The translations under genes were made by a program, and so were the position numbers. 64,000 nucleotides of DNA from Rhodoferax ferrireducens (GTDB lineage Bacteria > Pseudomonadota > Gammaproteobacteria > Burkholderiales > Burkholderiaceae_C), in assembly GCA_002083775.1 (NCBI GenBank), contig MTEI01000001.1:558001-622000 (forward strand), written 5' to 3'. Under the pieces are notes generated by a model. That model was not told the DNA's origin. It did no database searches and was given only the letters and a program-made list of their open reading frames with translations. Of this stretch, positions 9,443 through 18,814 are shown in pieces; position 1 is the stretch's first letter, and the number at the start of each line of letters is the position of its first letter.

Positions 9443-10725
9443 GTGGCTATCTGACGCTCCTTTTTCTGATGTTGATGTTTTTGGGCATGCCGGTGGCGTT
9501 TGCCATTGGTATCTCGGCCGTCATGTTTTACATCTTTGGACCGGTTCCGCCAGAGATTGCCATCCAGAAGATCACCACTGCCACCCAGTCGTTCCCGCTG
9601 CTGGCGGTTCCGCTGTTTGTGTTTGCCGGGCATCTGATGAACGCCTCAGGCATCACCAGTCGGCTGATTTCCTTGTCCACCGTGCTCACAGGCTGGATGC
9701 GCGGCGGCCTGGCGCAGGTGGCCATCATGCTTAGCGCCTTGATGGGCGGTGTGTCTGGCTCGGCCGTGGCAGACGCCGCCATGGAAGCCCGCATTCTTGG
9801 CCCGGACATGATCAAGCGCGGCTACACCCGAGGTTACACCAGCGCGGTGATCGCGGTCGGTTCGCTGATCACCGCCACCATTCCGCCGAGCATCGGGCTG
9901 ATTCTGTACGGCTTCATGGGCAATGTGTCGATCGGGCGGCTGTTTGTCGGCGGCATTGTCCCCGGCGTGATGATGACAATTGTGCTGATGGGTGTGGCCT
10001 ACATCGTCGCCCGCAAACGCGGTTACACCGCCGAGTTGAAGGAAATTCCGTCATTCAAAGAGATCGCCGTGCGCGCCTGGGAATGCAAATGGGCGCTGAT
10101 GTTCCCGGTTTTGCTGATCGTCGGCATCCGATACGGCATCTTCACACCGTCTGAGGCGGGTGCCTTTGCCGTGGCTTACGCGATTTTTGTCGGCATTGTG
10201 GTTTACCGTGAACTGTCATTGGAAGCCCTGCTGGACGCGCTGCGCCACAGCGTCTCTGACATTGGCATGATCATGCTGATCATCATGTTTTCGTCCATGA
10301 TTGGCTACATGATCACGCTCGAAGGCGTGCCACAGGAAGCTGCGTCGTTTCTGGTGGGTATCACCGAGAATCGGATCGCACTGATGCTGCTGCTGATCAC
10401 GTTCATTCTTGTCCTTGGCATGTTCCTGGAATCGACTGTGATTGTCCTGTTGCTCACGCCCATCCTGATGCCGATCATCCAACGGGTGGGCATTGACCCA
10501 GTGCACTTCGGCCTGGTGATGATGACGTGTGTGACGCTCGGTGGCATGACACCACCGGTGGGTGTGGCAATGTTCACCGTCTGCGGTATTTTGAAATGCC
10601 CGATGGATGAATACATCAAGGAAGCTCTGCCGCTGCTGGCAGCTGTCATCGCCCTGGTGATGTTGATGATCGTCTGGCCGACCAGTGTGCTGTTTCTGCC
10701 GAACCTGGTGTTTGGGGCAGGTTAA
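9439..10725 (+). CDS. TRAP transporter large permease, DctM family
   Basis: The 428-residue hydrophobic protein has about 11-12 membrane segments and is the transport channel subunit of the sodium-coupled TRAP system. Family landmarks include FLGMPVAFAIGISAV near the N-terminus, LMGGVSGSAVADAA, ATIPPSIGLILYG, and the C-terminal TLGGMTPPVGVAMFTVCGI. It closes the operon and is followed 15 bases later by a strong hairpin terminator. Confidence 0.93.
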   Translation: MSGYLTLLFLMLMFLGMPVAFAIGISAVMFYIFGPVPPEIAIQKITTATQSFPLLAVPLFVFAGHLMNASGITSRLISLSTVLTGWMRGGLAQVAIMLSALMGGVSGSAVADAAMEARILGPDMIKRGYTRGYTSAVIAVGSLITATIPPSIGLILYGFMGNVSIGRLFVGGIVPGVMMTIVLMGVAYIVARKRGYTAELKEIPSFKEIAVRAWECKWALMFPVLLIVGIRYGIFTPSEAGAFAVAYAIFVGIVVYRELSLEALLDALRHSVSDIGMIMLIIMFSSMIGYMITLEGVPQEAASFLVGITENRIALMLLLITFILVLGMFLESTVIVLLLTPILMPIIQRVGIDPVHFGLVMMTCVTLGGMTPPVGVAMFTVCGILKCPMDEYIKEALPLLAAVIALVMLMIVWPTSVLFLPNLVFGAG

Positions 10726-10740
10726 GCGAGTCGCCCCATA

Positions 10741-10769
10741 AAAAAAGCCAGCTTCTCAGCTGGCTTTTT
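10741..10769. terminator. Bidirectional intrinsic terminator between dctM and dppA
   Basis: A perfect eight-base stem AGCCAGCT/AGCTGGCT with a TCTC loop is flanked by A6 on the left and T5 on the right, so it can end both the rightward TRAP transcript and the leftward dpp transcript. Confidence 0.9.
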
Positions 10770-10788
10770 GTTGTCTGCCTGAAAGAGC

Positions 10789-12402
10789 TTACTTGGCCAT
10801 GTCCACGCCGTAGAAGGTGTGGCGACCAAACGGGCTCAGTTTGAAGTCAATGACTTCCTTACGCACTGGCTTGATCTGCACAGCGTGGGCGATGGTGAAC
10901 CAGGGCGCTTGTTCCTTGAAAATCACCTGGGCTTTTTCATACAGCTTGGCACGTTCGGCTGGGTTGGACACCACCTTGGCCTTTAGCACCAGGTCGTCAA
11001 ACGGCTTGTAGCAGAACTTGGCCACATTGCTGCCGCCCGATTTGGCGGAGTCGCAACCCAGCAGGGTGTGCAGGAAGTTGTCCGGGTCACCGTTGTCACC
11101 GGTCCAGCCCAACATGCCCATCTGATGTTCGCCAGCTTGCATGCGTTTGCGGTACTCACCCCACTCAAAGCTCTTGATTTCGGCCTTGATGCCTACCTTG
11201 GCCAGGTCCGCCTGCATCAGCTCGGCAATGCGTTTGGCATTCGGGTTGTAGGGGCGTTGTACCGGCATGGCCCAGATGTCGGTCGTGAAGCCGTCTTTCA
11301 GGCCTGCTTCAGCCAGCAGTTTCTTGGCGGCATCGGGGTTGAAGGCGTCGTCTTTGATCGACTTGTTGTAAGACCACTGGGTCGGTGGAATCGGGTTGGT
11401 GGCGGGAATGCCAGTGCCCAGATAGACTGCGTCCACAATGGCTTTTTTGTCGATGGCCATGTTCACGGCCTTGCGCACGCGCACATCGTCAAACGGCTTC
11501 TTGGTGGTGTTGTAGGCCAAGTAACCCACGTTCAGGCCGGGTTGCTCCAGGACATTGACGTTGGGATCCTTGCGGATGGCGGGTAGATCAGCCGGATTGG
11601 GGTAGGGCATGACATGGCATTCACCTTTTTGCAGCTTGGCCCAACGTACCGACGCGTCGGGCGTGATGGAGAAGATCAGGTCATCAATCTTGGCCTTGCC
11701 AGCCCAGTGTTGCGGGAAGGCCTTATAGCGGATAATGGCGTCTTTCTGGTACTGCACCAGCATGAAGGGGCCGGTGCCGACGGGCTCCTGGTCAATCTTC
11801 TCAGGAGTGCCCGCTTTCAGCATGGCAATGGCGTATTCCTTGGATTGCACACCGGCAAACTGCATCGCCAGATTGGAAAGGAACGGCGCTTCTGGCGCGT
11901 TCAGCGTGACCTTGACGGTGTACTCGTCCACCTTGTCCACAGACTTCAACAACTTGGGCATGCCCATGTCACCAAAGTAGGCGTGGTTGGAACTGGTGAC
12001 CTTGAAGTAGGGGTCGTTTTCTTTCCATTGGCGCTCAAACATGAACAACACGTCATCGGCGTTGAAATCGCGCGTCGGCTTGAAGTTCTTGTTGGACTGC
12101 CATTTCACGCCCTTGCGCAGGTGAAAGGTGTATTCGGTACCGTCCTTGGAGACATCCCACTTTTCCGCCAGCCCAGGCACCACCTTGGTGCCGCCGCGCT
12201 CGAAGTCGACGATGTTGTCGTAAATCTGTTCGCTGGCGTCAAATGATGTGCCGGTGGTGTTGATGCTGGGCGCAAAGTTTTCCGGGCTGCCTTCCGAACA
12301 GTACACCAGCGTCTTGGCCGACACCGGCGACAAGGCCAGCAACGCGGGCAAGGCCAGCACGCACAAAGCCGTGCGTTTCAACGGAAATTTGGAAATCATC
12401 AT
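10789..12402 (-). CDS. dppA: Dipeptide ABC transporter substrate-binding protein
   Basis: A 537-residue periplasmic protein of the SBP_bac_5 family with a signal peptide ([19 protein letters not shown], cleavage after VSA). It resembles E. coli DppA closely: [20 protein letters not shown], the [10 protein letters not shown] motif, and the C-terminal [20 protein letters not shown]. It should bind dipeptides and perhaps heme precursors for import. It is the last gene of the minus-strand cluster dppB-dppC-dppD-dppF-dppA, whereas in E. coli dppA is first. It may be expressed from its own promoter, but I could not place one in the 19-base gap before it. Confidence 0.92.
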   Translation of the reverse strand: MMISKFPLKRTALCVLALPALLALSPVSAKTLVYCSEGSPENFAPSINTTGTSFDASEQIYDNIVDFERGGTKVVPGLAEKWDVSKDGTEYTFHLRKGVKWQSNKNFKPTRDFNADDVLFMFERQWKENDPYFKVTSSNHAYFGDMGMPKLLKSVDKVDEYTVKVTLNAPEAPFLSNLAMQFAGVQSKEYAIAMLKAGTPEKIDQEPVGTGPFMLVQYQKDAIIRYKAFPQHWAGKAKIDDLIFSITPDASVRWAKLQKGECHVMPYPNPADLPAIRKDPNVNVLEQPGLNVGYLAYNTTKKPFDDVRVRKAVNMAIDKKAIVDAVYLGTGIPATNPIPPTQWSYNKSIKDDAFNPDAAKKLLAEAGLKDGFTTDIWAMPVQRPYNPNAKRIAELMQADLAKVGIKAEIKSFEWGEYRKRMQAGEHQMGMLGWTGDNGDPDNFLHTLLGCDSAKSGGSNVAKFCYKPFDDLVLKAKVVSNPAERAKLYEKAQVIFKEQAPWFTIAHAVQIKPVRKEVIDFKLSPFGRHTFYGVDMAK

Positions 12403-12421
12403 CTTGTGGACTCCTGACAGG

Positions 12422-13462
12422 TTAATGCTGCGCTGCAGCGGGTTGAATAAATTGTTCGGCCAGATGGCAGGCCACTTGCCTGCCCGCCAGCTCTCTCAAG
12501 ACGGGGCGCTCAGACTGGCATTGTGCAACGACATGCGGGCAGCGGGTGGAAAACACACAGCCGCTGGGTGGATTCAAAGGCGAGGGCAGTTCGCCTTTGA
12601 GCACGATGCGCTGTCTGGACACCCCGGAGCCCGCAATACCCGGCGTCGACGCCAGCAAGGCCTGGGTGTAAGGATGCAAGGGCTGCGCAAAGATGGTGGT
12701 CTTTTCGCCTTGCTCCATGGTATGGCCCAAATACATCACCAACAGATCGTCGGCAATGTGGCGCACCACGCCCAGATCGTGCGAGATAAAGAGATATGCC
12801 AGACCCAGTTCGCGCTGCAGGTCGGCCAGCAGATTCAGCACCTGTGCCTGAATCGACACATCCAGCGCCGACACGGGCTCATCAGCCACGATCAGCGCTG
12901 GTTTGAGCATGAGGGCGCGCGCAATGGCGATGCGCTGGCGCTGCCCGCCAGAAAACATGTGCGGGTAGCGGTCGTAATGCTCTGGCCGCAAGCCCACCAG
13001 CGCCAGCATGGCGCGCGCTGCTTCAGCACGCTGGACTGCATCCAGGTCGGTGTTGATTTCTAGTGGGGCTTCGAGGATGGCGCCAATTTTCTTGCGCGGG
13101 TTCAGCGAGCCATAGGGGTTCTGGAACACCAGTTGCACCGTGCGCCGCAGGGCGTGGCGTTGCGGTGGTGTGGCGGTGGTGACCTCGATGGCGCCGAGTT
13201 TGAGTTGCCCCGCGGTGGGCGTCTCGATCAGTGACACCATGCGCGCCAGGGTCGATTTGCCACAGCCGGATTCGCCCACCACGGCCAGCGTTTTGCCCGC
13301 ACGCACTGAAAACGACACACCGCTTACCGCCTGCAGGTTGTCGGCCGCGCGAAACGCGCCATGGCTGATCTTGTACACCTGCTTCAGGTTTTGCGCTACC
13401 ACCACGGGCTGGGCAGCGGTGGTTGGTTTGGCCGCAGTAGGGCTTGAAGTTGAGGGGCTCAT
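12422..13462 (-). CDS. dppF: Dipeptide ABC transporter ATP-binding protein DppF
   Basis: A 346-residue cytoplasmic ATPase. Walker A is GESGCGKST, the signature is [15 protein letters not shown], Walker B is [13 protein letters not shown] and the switch His lies in LFISHDLG. The C-terminal oligopeptide-transport region holds CVFSTRCP with further Cys in AQCQ and ACH, the four-cysteine pattern seen in peptide-ABC ATPases. The ATG overlaps the dppD stop as ATGA. It pairs with DppD to energise the DppBC channel. Confidence 0.93.
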   Translation of the reverse strand: MSPSTSSPTAAKPTTAAQPVVVAQNLKQVYKISHGAFRAADNLQAVSGVSFSVRAGKTLAVVGESGCGKSTLARMVSLIETPTAGQLKLGAIEVTTATPPQRHALRRTVQLVFQNPYGSLNPRKKIGAILEAPLEINTDLDAVQRAEAARAMLALVGLRPEHYDRYPHMFSGGQRQRIAIARALMLKPALIVADEPVSALDVSIQAQVLNLLADLQRELGLAYLFISHDLGVVRHIADDLLVMYLGHTMEQGEKTTIFAQPLHPYTQALLASTPGIAGSGVSRQRIVLKGELPSPLNPPSGCVFSTRCPHVVAQCQSERPVLRELAGRQVACHLAEQFIQPAAAQH

Positions 13463-14448
13463 GCCGCCACCTCCAGTTTGACTGGCTCTGTCGCCAGTGG
13501 GGTATGGCAGCGCACCATGCCGCTTTGCCAGTCGCGCAGGGCAGGGCGTTCGGCCCGGCAGCGCTGGTTGGCGTAGGCGCAGCGGGGCTCGAACAGGCAG
13601 CCAGAGGGCCGGTCATACAGGCCGGGCACCATGCCGGGGATGGTTGCCAAGCGCGTGGCGCCATCGCTGCGCTCGGGCATGGCGGCCAGCAACGCATCGG
13701 TGTAAGGATGTTGCGGGGACTCAAAAATAGCCTGGGCGCTGCGCTCTTCCATGATTTGCCCGGCGTACATCACCGCCACGCGTTGCGCCATTTCGGACAC
13801 CACGCCCATGTTGTGGGTGATCAGCACCAGCGCCATGTTGCGGTCTTTCTGCAGCGTGCGCAGCAGGTCCAGAATTTGCGCCTGAATGGTTACATCCAGC
13901 GCCGTGGTTGGCTCGTCTGCTATTAAAAGCTTGGGGTTGCAGGCGATCGCCATGGCGATCATCACGCGTTGGCTCATGCCGCCAGAGAGCTGGTGCGGAA
14001 AGATGCCCAGGCGGCTCTCAGGGGCTGGAATACCCACTTGCTCCAGCAACTCAATGGAGCGCTTGCGGGCAGCTGCCTTGTCCATGCCCATATGCAGGCG
14101 CAGCGTTTCAGCCATTTGAAAACCGACTGTAAAACACGGATTCAGGCTGGTGGTGGGGTCCTGAAAAATCATCGCCATGTCTTTGCCCGTGACACTGCGA
14201 CGCTGGCGCTCGGACATGTTGAGCAGATCATGCCCGTCAAAACGCAACTTGTCGGCGCTGATCTGGCCGGGGTAGGCCACCAGGCCCATCAATGCCATCA
14301 TCGTCACGCTTTTGCCGGAGCCGGATTCACCGACGATACCCAGCACGTCGCCAGCTTCCAGTGACAGGCTCACACCGTCCACCGCATGCATCACCGCGGT
14401 TTTGGACGGAAACCGCACCGACAGGTTGTCTATTTCAAGAAGTGCCAT
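13459..14448 (-). CDS. dppD: Dipeptide ABC transporter ATP-binding protein DppD
   Basis: A 329-residue ATPase partner of DppF. Walker A is GESGSGKSV, the Q-loop is [12 protein letters not shown], the signature is [14 protein letters not shown], Walker B is [12 protein letters not shown] and the switch His is in LITHNMG. The C-terminal peptide-transporter domain contains [13 protein letters not shown] and RCH cysteines. Length and motifs match E. coli DppD. Confidence 0.93.
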   Translation of the reverse strand: MALLEIDNLSVRFPSKTAVMHAVDGVSLSLEAGDVLGIVGESGSGKSVTMMALMGLVAYPGQISADKLRFDGHDLLNMSERQRRSVTGKDMAMIFQDPTTSLNPCFTVGFQMAETLRLHMGMDKAAARKRSIELLEQVGIPAPESRLGIFPHQLSGGMSQRVMIAMAIACNPKLLIADEPTTALDVTIQAQILDLLRTLQKDRNMALVLITHNMGVVSEMAQRVAVMYAGQIMEERSAQAIFESPQHPYTDALLAAMPERSDGATRLATIPGMVPGLYDRPSGCLFEPRCAYANQRCRAERPALRDWQSGMVRCHTPLATEPVKLEVAA

Positions 14449-14474
14449 TCAATAAAACTCTTTCAGCGCTTGCA

Positions 14475-15368
14475 TCAACGTTTCAGTTTGGGGTCAAACG
14501 CATCGCGCAGGCCGTCACCCAGCAGGTTGAAGGCCAGCACCGTGATCAAAATGGCCAGCCCGGGGAAGGTCACCACCCACCAGGCGCGCAGCACAAATTC
14601 ACGCGCGTCAGCCAGCATGGTGCCCCATTCGGGTGAGGGCGGTTGCGCGCCCAGACCCAGAAAGCCCAGCGCCGCGGCATCCAGAATGGCTGCCGAAATA
14701 CCCAAGGAGGCCTGCACGATCAGCGGTGCCGTGCAGTTGGGCAGCACCTCGGAAAACATCAGCCGCAAGTGGCCGGCGCCGTTCATGCGGGCGGCGGTCA
14801 CGTAGTCCCGGCTCATCTCGGAGATGACCGCCGCGCGGGTGATGCGCACGTAATGCGGCAGCACCACAATGGCCACCGCCAGCATCGCATTCATGAGCCC
14901 AGGGCCCAAAATAGCCACGATCACAATGGCCAGCAGCAGGCTGGGTAGGGTCAGGATGATATCCATCAGGCGCATCACGGCAATTTCGAAAATACCCCGG
15001 AAGTAACCCGCGGTCAGCCCCAGTACCGTGCCAAAGACGACAGACAGTGCCACCACCGCCAGACCAATGGTCAGGGAAAGGCGGGCCCCATGGATCAGGC
15101 GCGACAGGATGTCGCGGCCAATAGCATCGGTGCCCAGCCAGTGGGCAGCCGAGCCACCTTCCTGCCAGGCAGGTGGCACCAAAAACACGCTGGAGTCTGT
15201 GGCATCGGGCGCATAAGGGGCAATCCAGGGTGCCAGCGCTGCCATCAGCAGCACCGCCACCACAATCACCAACCCGGCAACGGCGCCCTTGTTGGTTGAA
15301 AAATAGTCCCAGAACTCGCGCAGTGGGCGTTGGGGGGTATGGGAAATGGGTTCGGCCAATGTCGTCAT
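14475..15368 (-). CDS. dppC: Dipeptide ABC transporter permease DppC
   Basis: The inner-membrane permease has about six membrane helices and the ABC coupling loop at RDYVTAARMNGAGHLRLMF. It matches E. coli DppC over its whole length (PPAWQEGGSAAHWLGTDAIG, AALGFLGLGAQPPSPEWGTM, NLLGDGLRDAFDPKLK). I use the ATG at 15368, giving 297 residues. An in-frame TTG at 15386 overlaps the dppB stop (TTGA) and would add six residues; it cannot be excluded, because translational coupling is usual in this cluster. Confidence 0.9.
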   Translation of the reverse strand: MTTLAEPISHTPQRPLREFWDYFSTNKGAVAGLVIVVAVLLMAALAPWIAPYAPDATDSSVFLVPPAWQEGGSAAHWLGTDAIGRDILSRLIHGARLSLTIGLAVVALSVVFGTVLGLTAGYFRGIFEIAVMRLMDIILTLPSLLLAIVIVAILGPGLMNAMLAVAIVVLPHYVRITRAAVISEMSRDYVTAARMNGAGHLRLMFSEVLPNCTAPLIVQASLGISAAILDAAALGFLGLGAQPPSPEWGTMLADAREFVLRAWWVVTFPGLAILITVLAFNLLGDGLRDAFDPKLKR

Positions 15369-15382
15369 GGTCAGTGTCTGCC

Positions 15383-16387
15383 TCAATGCCGGATCCGGGG
15401 GTTGATGATGCCGTAGGTCACATCCACCAACAAGTTGACCATCATCACCATGCCACCCAGCAACAACATGCCGCCTTGCAGCACCGGGTAGTCACGTCGG
15501 CCAATGGCTTCAATCATCCACTTGCCCACGCCAGGCCAGGAAAAAATGGTTTCGGTCAGGATGGCACCTGTGAACAACACGCCCACCTGCAGACCAATCA
15601 CGGTGATCACCGGGATCAACGCATTGCGCAGCGCATGCAGGCCCACCACGCGCAGGTTTGATAAACCTTTGGCGCGCGCCGTGCGGATGTAGTCCTCACC
15701 CAGCACTTCGAGCATGGCCGATCGGGTCATGCGCGCAATCACCGCCAGCGGGTTGGTGCCCAGCACAATCATGGGCAGGATCAAATGGGTGACGGCCGAC
15801 CAGAAAGCACCCCGGTCGCCGGCCAGCCAGGTGTCGATCAGCAAAAAGCCGGTCACAGGCTCAATGAAATACTGCACCGAGATGCGACCGGATACGGGCG
15901 TCAAGTCCAGCTGCACCGAAAACAGCAGGATCAGCAGCAGGCCCCACCAGAAAATGGGCATCGAATAACCGGTGAGCGAGACCCCCATGACCCCATGGTC
16001 CAGGAAGGTGTTGCGTTTGACCGCCGCCACAATGCCCGCCGGGATGCCAATGATCAGCGCAAACAGCATGGCGCTGACGGCCAGCTCGATCGTGGCCGGG
16101 AACAGTGCCAGGAACTCGTCCATGACTGGGGCGTGGGTGATGATGGAGGTCCCCAAGTCGCCCTGCAGCACCTTGCCAATGTAGATGCCGTATTGCACCA
16201 TCACGGGGCGGTCCAGCCCATAGGCCTTCAGCAGCTCGGCGTGGCGGGCAGGGTCAATACCACGCTCACCGGCCAGGGTTTCAATCGGGTCACCGGGTAC
16301 CATCCGGATCAGGAAGAACGCCACTAGGGTCATGCCGATGAAGGTCGGAATGATCAGGCTCAGGCGGGTAAGCAGAAAACGCAGCAT
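15383..16387 (-). CDS. dppB: Dipeptide ABC transporter permease DppB
   Basis: A 334-residue permease, first gene of the dpp cluster. It is recognisable from RLSLIIPTFIGMTL at the N-terminus, GERGIDPARHAELL, LTGYSMPIFWWG, the coupling loop GEDYIRTARAKGLSNLRVVG and the NLLVDVTYGIINPRIRH end. With DppC it forms the membrane channel. The promoter for the cluster should lie in the short gap to the SWIB gene, which contains that gene's terminator; no clear hexamers were seen there. Confidence 0.93.
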   Translation of the reverse strand: MLRFLLTRLSLIIPTFIGMTLVAFFLIRMVPGDPIETLAGERGIDPARHAELLKAYGLDRPVMVQYGIYIGKVLQGDLGTSIITHAPVMDEFLALFPATIELAVSAMLFALIIGIPAGIVAAVKRNTFLDHGVMGVSLTGYSMPIFWWGLLLILLFSVQLDLTPVSGRISVQYFIEPVTGFLLIDTWLAGDRGAFWSAVTHLILPMIVLGTNPLAVIARMTRSAMLEVLGEDYIRTARAKGLSNLRVVGLHALRNALIPVITVIGLQVGVLFTGAILTETIFSWPGVGKWMIEAIGRRDYPVLQGGMLLLGGMVMMVNLLVDVTYGIINPRIRH

Positions 16388-16430
16388 CGACGACTAGTAA
16401 TTTTTGATTAATCCAAGATCATGCCACAAA

Positions 16431-16455
16431 GAAAAAGCCGACTTGTCGTCGGCTT
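16431..16455 (-). terminator. Intrinsic terminator of the SWIB gene
   Basis: Stem AAGCCGAC/GTCGGCTT with a five-base loop lies just past the stop of the minus-strand SWIB gene. On that strand it is followed by a run of T. It also separates that gene from dppB. Confidence 0.8.
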
Positions 16456-16476
16456 CCTGTAGGCCGCAGGCGCGGA

Positions 16477-17010
16477 TTACTTCAGGTGTTTGCCAATCAG
16501 GCCAGCCATTTCGAACATGGTGACTTGGGCCTTGCCAAACACTTCCTTGAGCTTGGCATCCGCATTGACCAGGCGCTTGTTGACGGCGTCTTGCAGTTTG
16601 TGCTTCTTGATATAGACCCACATCTGCTTGACCACTTCGGTGCGCGGGATCGGCTTGCCACCCACGATGGCTGCCAGAGCGGTGCTGGGGGTCAGTGCCT
16701 TCATGAAGGCAGCGTTGACAGTGCGCTTGGTGGCAGGGGCTTTCTTGGCGGCAGTCTTTTTGGCAGCGGCCTTGGGGGCGGGTGCTGCAGCCTTGGCAGC
16801 CGCTTTTTTGGCAGGAGCGGCTTTGGCGGGTGCAGCCTTGGCAGGAGCGGCTTTTGCAGGCGCAGCTTTCACAGCTTTAGCGGGTGCTGCCTTGGCAGGA
16901 GCCACTTTTTTGGCTGGCGCCTCGGCTTTGGCTGCTACGGCCTTTTTGGCGGGTGCGGCTTTGGTGGCTGGAGCAGTTGTTTTCGCTGGCGCTTTTTTTG
17001 CAGTTGCCAT
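16477..17010 (-). CDS. Histone-H1-like Lys/Ala/Pro-rich tail fused to a SWIB/MDM2 domain
   Basis: The 177-residue protein has two parts. Residues 1-105 are almost only Ala, Lys and Pro in AAPAK/AKKA repeats, like eukaryotic H1 tails and bacterial H1 homologues, and should bind DNA non-specifically. Residues about 106-177 form a SWIB domain (TPSTALAAIVGGKPIPRTEV, VYIKKHKLQDAVN, GLIGKHLK). Such proteins are thought to act in nucleoid structure, but the bacterial SWIB partner is unknown. The ATG at 17010, with AGGA upstream, is preferred over an earlier in-frame start that adds 13 residues unlike the tail. A terminator follows at once, so it is a single-gene unit. Confidence 0.85.
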   Translation of the reverse strand: MATAKKAPAKTTAPATKAAPAKKAVAAKAEAPAKKVAPAKAAPAKAVKAAPAKAAPAKAAPAKAAPAKKAAAKAAAPAPKAAAKKTAAKKAPATKRTVNAAFMKALTPSTALAAIVGGKPIPRTEVVKQMWVYIKKHKLQDAVNKRLVNADAKLKEVFGKAQVTMFEMAGLIGKHLK

Positions 17011-17140
17011 GGTGTGTTGTCCTATTGGAAGTTGATCAATGGCCAGCAAGAACAGCTCCTCTGCTGGGTGTGCCGGATGCTACTGGAGAAAAACCGCTTT
17101 TCCTAGGGGAAAAACGATAAATCAGCCCTGTTTTGTCGTT

Positions 17141-17169
17141 TTTGTGACAGCCTGGGCTGGAACTACAAT
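17141..17169 (+). promoter_or_regulatory. Candidate rraA promoter
   Basis: A TTTGTG/TTGTGA -35-like element and TACAAT lie 16-17 bases apart, 27 bases before the rraA ATG. An inverted repeat AAAAACGA (17110-17117) / TCGTTTTT (17136-17143) sits immediately upstream and overlaps the -35. Confidence 0.45.
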
Positions 17170-17195
17170 TTTTTTCATTTTCGAGGGCCTTCCAA

Positions 17196-17717
17196 ATGAC
17201 CATTCCCCTGGCAACCTGCGATTTGTGTGACGCGCACAAACACGATGCGCCCGAGCTGTTTCGGGTGCTGCCACCGGTGTTTCGCGACTATGGTGCACGC
17301 CGCGCTTTTTGCGGTCCGGTCACCACCCTCAAGTGTTTTGAAGACAACTCGTTGGTGAAGGCGGCGGTAGACAGCTGCGGCACCCTCGATACGCCGCAGG
17401 GCCGCGTGGGCAAAGTGCTGGTGGTGGATGGTGCTGGTTCCTTGCGCCGCGCCTTGCTGGGCGGTAACCTGGGGGCAGCAGCGGTGCGCAACGGCTGGGC
17501 TGGCGTGGTGATTGACGGGTGCGTGCGTGACGTGGCTGAGCTGGCAACGATGGATGTGGGCATTCGCGCCCTGGCCTCGGTACCCATGCCCACCGAGAAG
17601 CAGAACCAGGGCCTCAAAGACGTGGCCATCCAAATTCAGGGCGTGTGGGTGAACCCCGGCGACTGGCTGTATGCCGATGCCGACGGCATGGTGGTGAGCG
17701 CCCGGCCCTTGGGCTGA
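17196..17717 (+). CDS. rraA: RraA-family protein (RNase E regulator or 4-hydroxy-4-methyl-2-oxoglutarate aldolase type)
   Basis: A 173-residue protein of the RraA/HMG-aldolase fold. The core GGNLGAAAVRNGWAGVVIDG, followed by CVRD, carries the G-rich loop and the Arg-Asp pair that bind substrate and metal in the aldolases. Length and the start (TCDLCDAHK) match proteobacterial proteins annotated as RraA, which inhibit RNase E. Many betaproteobacterial members may instead be class II pyruvate aldolases; sequence reading alone cannot separate the two. It is a single-gene unit, convergent with the exporter gene 18 bases away. Confidence 0.82.
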   Translation: MTIPLATCDLCDAHKHDAPELFRVLPPVFRDYGARRAFCGPVTTLKCFEDNSLVKAAVDSCGTLDTPQGRVGKVLVVDGAGSLRRALLGGNLGAAAVRNGWAGVVIDGCVRDVAELATMDVGIRALASVPMPTEKQNQGLKDVAIQIQGVWVNPGDWLYADADGMVVSARPLG

Positions 17718-17735
17718 GTTCGCTCAGTCCCGCCG

Positions 17736-18698
17736 TTATGGGAGAGGCGCGGGGATAGGCCTGCCAGCGCGTGAGGGCAGGGTGGCCAGCACCACCCCAG
17801 CCAGACACAGCGCAAACGCCAGGACCTGAAACCCGCTCAGGCGCTCACCCAGCACCAGCACACCCACAGCGGCGGCCGAGATTGGCAGCATCACCGTGAA
17901 CACACCCGCTTGGGCGGCGGGCACGGTTTTCAGCCCGGTCATCCACAACCACACCGTCCACACGCTGGCGGCCAGCGCGTAAAACACCAGCAGCAGCCAC
18001 ATCGGCATGGGCACACTCGCAAAGTCAAACGACCAGGCGGCCACCAGCCCCAGCGGGGTCATCAGCGCAAAGCCCCACAGGTTGATCAGCGCGGTGATGC
18101 GTTTGGGGGAGACGCTGCCAGTGAGCTTCTTGCCGATCACCGCGTAAGCGGCTTCACACACCACCGCGCCAAACACCAGCAGATTGCCAAGCCACGAGGT
18201 TTTAGATGCCAAATCGGCCTCTAACCCTTGTCCAGGATGGGCAAGCAGCTCTGATTTAGAGAGTGAAAACAAGCCGATACCCAGCGCTGCCAGTGCAATC
18301 GCCAGCGCCACACGGCGGGTGATGCGCTCGCGCAGGAAGACCCAGCTTAGCAGTGCCACCATCGCCGGAATGCCCGCCATGATCACCCCGGCCGACACGG
18401 CAGTCGTCATGCTCACCCCAAACAACATGCAGATGGTGAACAAAAAATTGCCCAGAAACGACTCCAGAAAAATCAGGCCGCGCGTGCTGCGGCTCATGGG
18501 GGGTTCGTTGGCGGGCTTGATCAGCCAATGCGGCATGGCCAAGACACCGATGCCAAAGCGCAGCCAGGCCAGCAAAAACACCGGCATCGCCGCCACCAGC
18601 GGCTTGCTCAAGCCGACATAACTGCCCACCAGCGCCATGCTCAAGGCTAAAAAGAGGTAGGCCAGCCACAAGGGTGGGGCGGCGGGTTTCAAAGTCAT
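17736..18698 (-). CDS. DMT-superfamily (EamA) transporter
   Basis: A 320-residue inner-membrane protein with ten predicted helices in two EamA repeats (residues about 15-145 and 165-305). Family features include SYVGLSKPLV in helix 1, the AGVIMAGIPAMVALLSW segment in repeat 1 and AQAGVFTVMLPISAAAVGVL in repeat 2. EamA proteins export amino acids or other metabolites; nothing in the sequence fixes the substrate. The loop between the two repeats contains a stretch resembling a translated family A repeat. Confidence 0.85.
   Translation of the reverse strand: MTLKPAAPPLWLAYLFLALSMALVGSYVGLSKPLVAAMPVFLLAWLRFGIGVLAMPHWLIKPANEPPMSRSTRGLIFLESFLGNFLFTICMLFGVSMTTAVSAGVIMAGIPAMVALLSWVFLRERITRRVALAIALAALGIGLFSLSKSELLAHPGQGLEADLASKTSWLGNLLVFGAVVCEAAYAVIGKKLTGSVSPKRITALINLWGFALMTPLGLVAAWSFDFASVPMPMWLLLVFYALAASVWTVWLWMTGLKTVPAAQAGVFTVMLPISAAAVGVLVLGERLSGFQVLAFALCLAGVVLATLPSRAGRPIPAPLP
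18210..18262 (-). repeat. Probable in-frame family A repeat in the EamA gene
   Basis: GGCCTCTAACCCTTGTCC followed by GGGCAAGCAGCTCTGA closely follows the intergenic repeat at 21198 (GGCCTCTAGCCCTTATGG followed by GGGCGAGTAGCTAC). It encodes the cytoplasmic linker between the two EamA halves. Confidence 0.5.
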
Positions 18699-18814
18699 CA
18701 GTGAGTGGATGGTTGGGCGGCGGTTGAATTGGCACCAGAGCGTTGCGTTAAAACAGGGAAACTCCGGGGCCAGCAGCCGGGATTATCCGTGCTTGTTTTT
18801 CTGAGGAGCCTCGC

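Noticed and set aside
13917..13945. Possible family A remnant in dppD
   Set aside because: The encoded residues ([10 protein letters not shown]) are the invariant Walker B region, so the resemblance is due to protein constraint.
16750..17000. Dense short tandem repeats that look CRISPR-like
   Set aside because: They encode the AAPAK tail of the SWIB protein, are in frame, and have no spacers.
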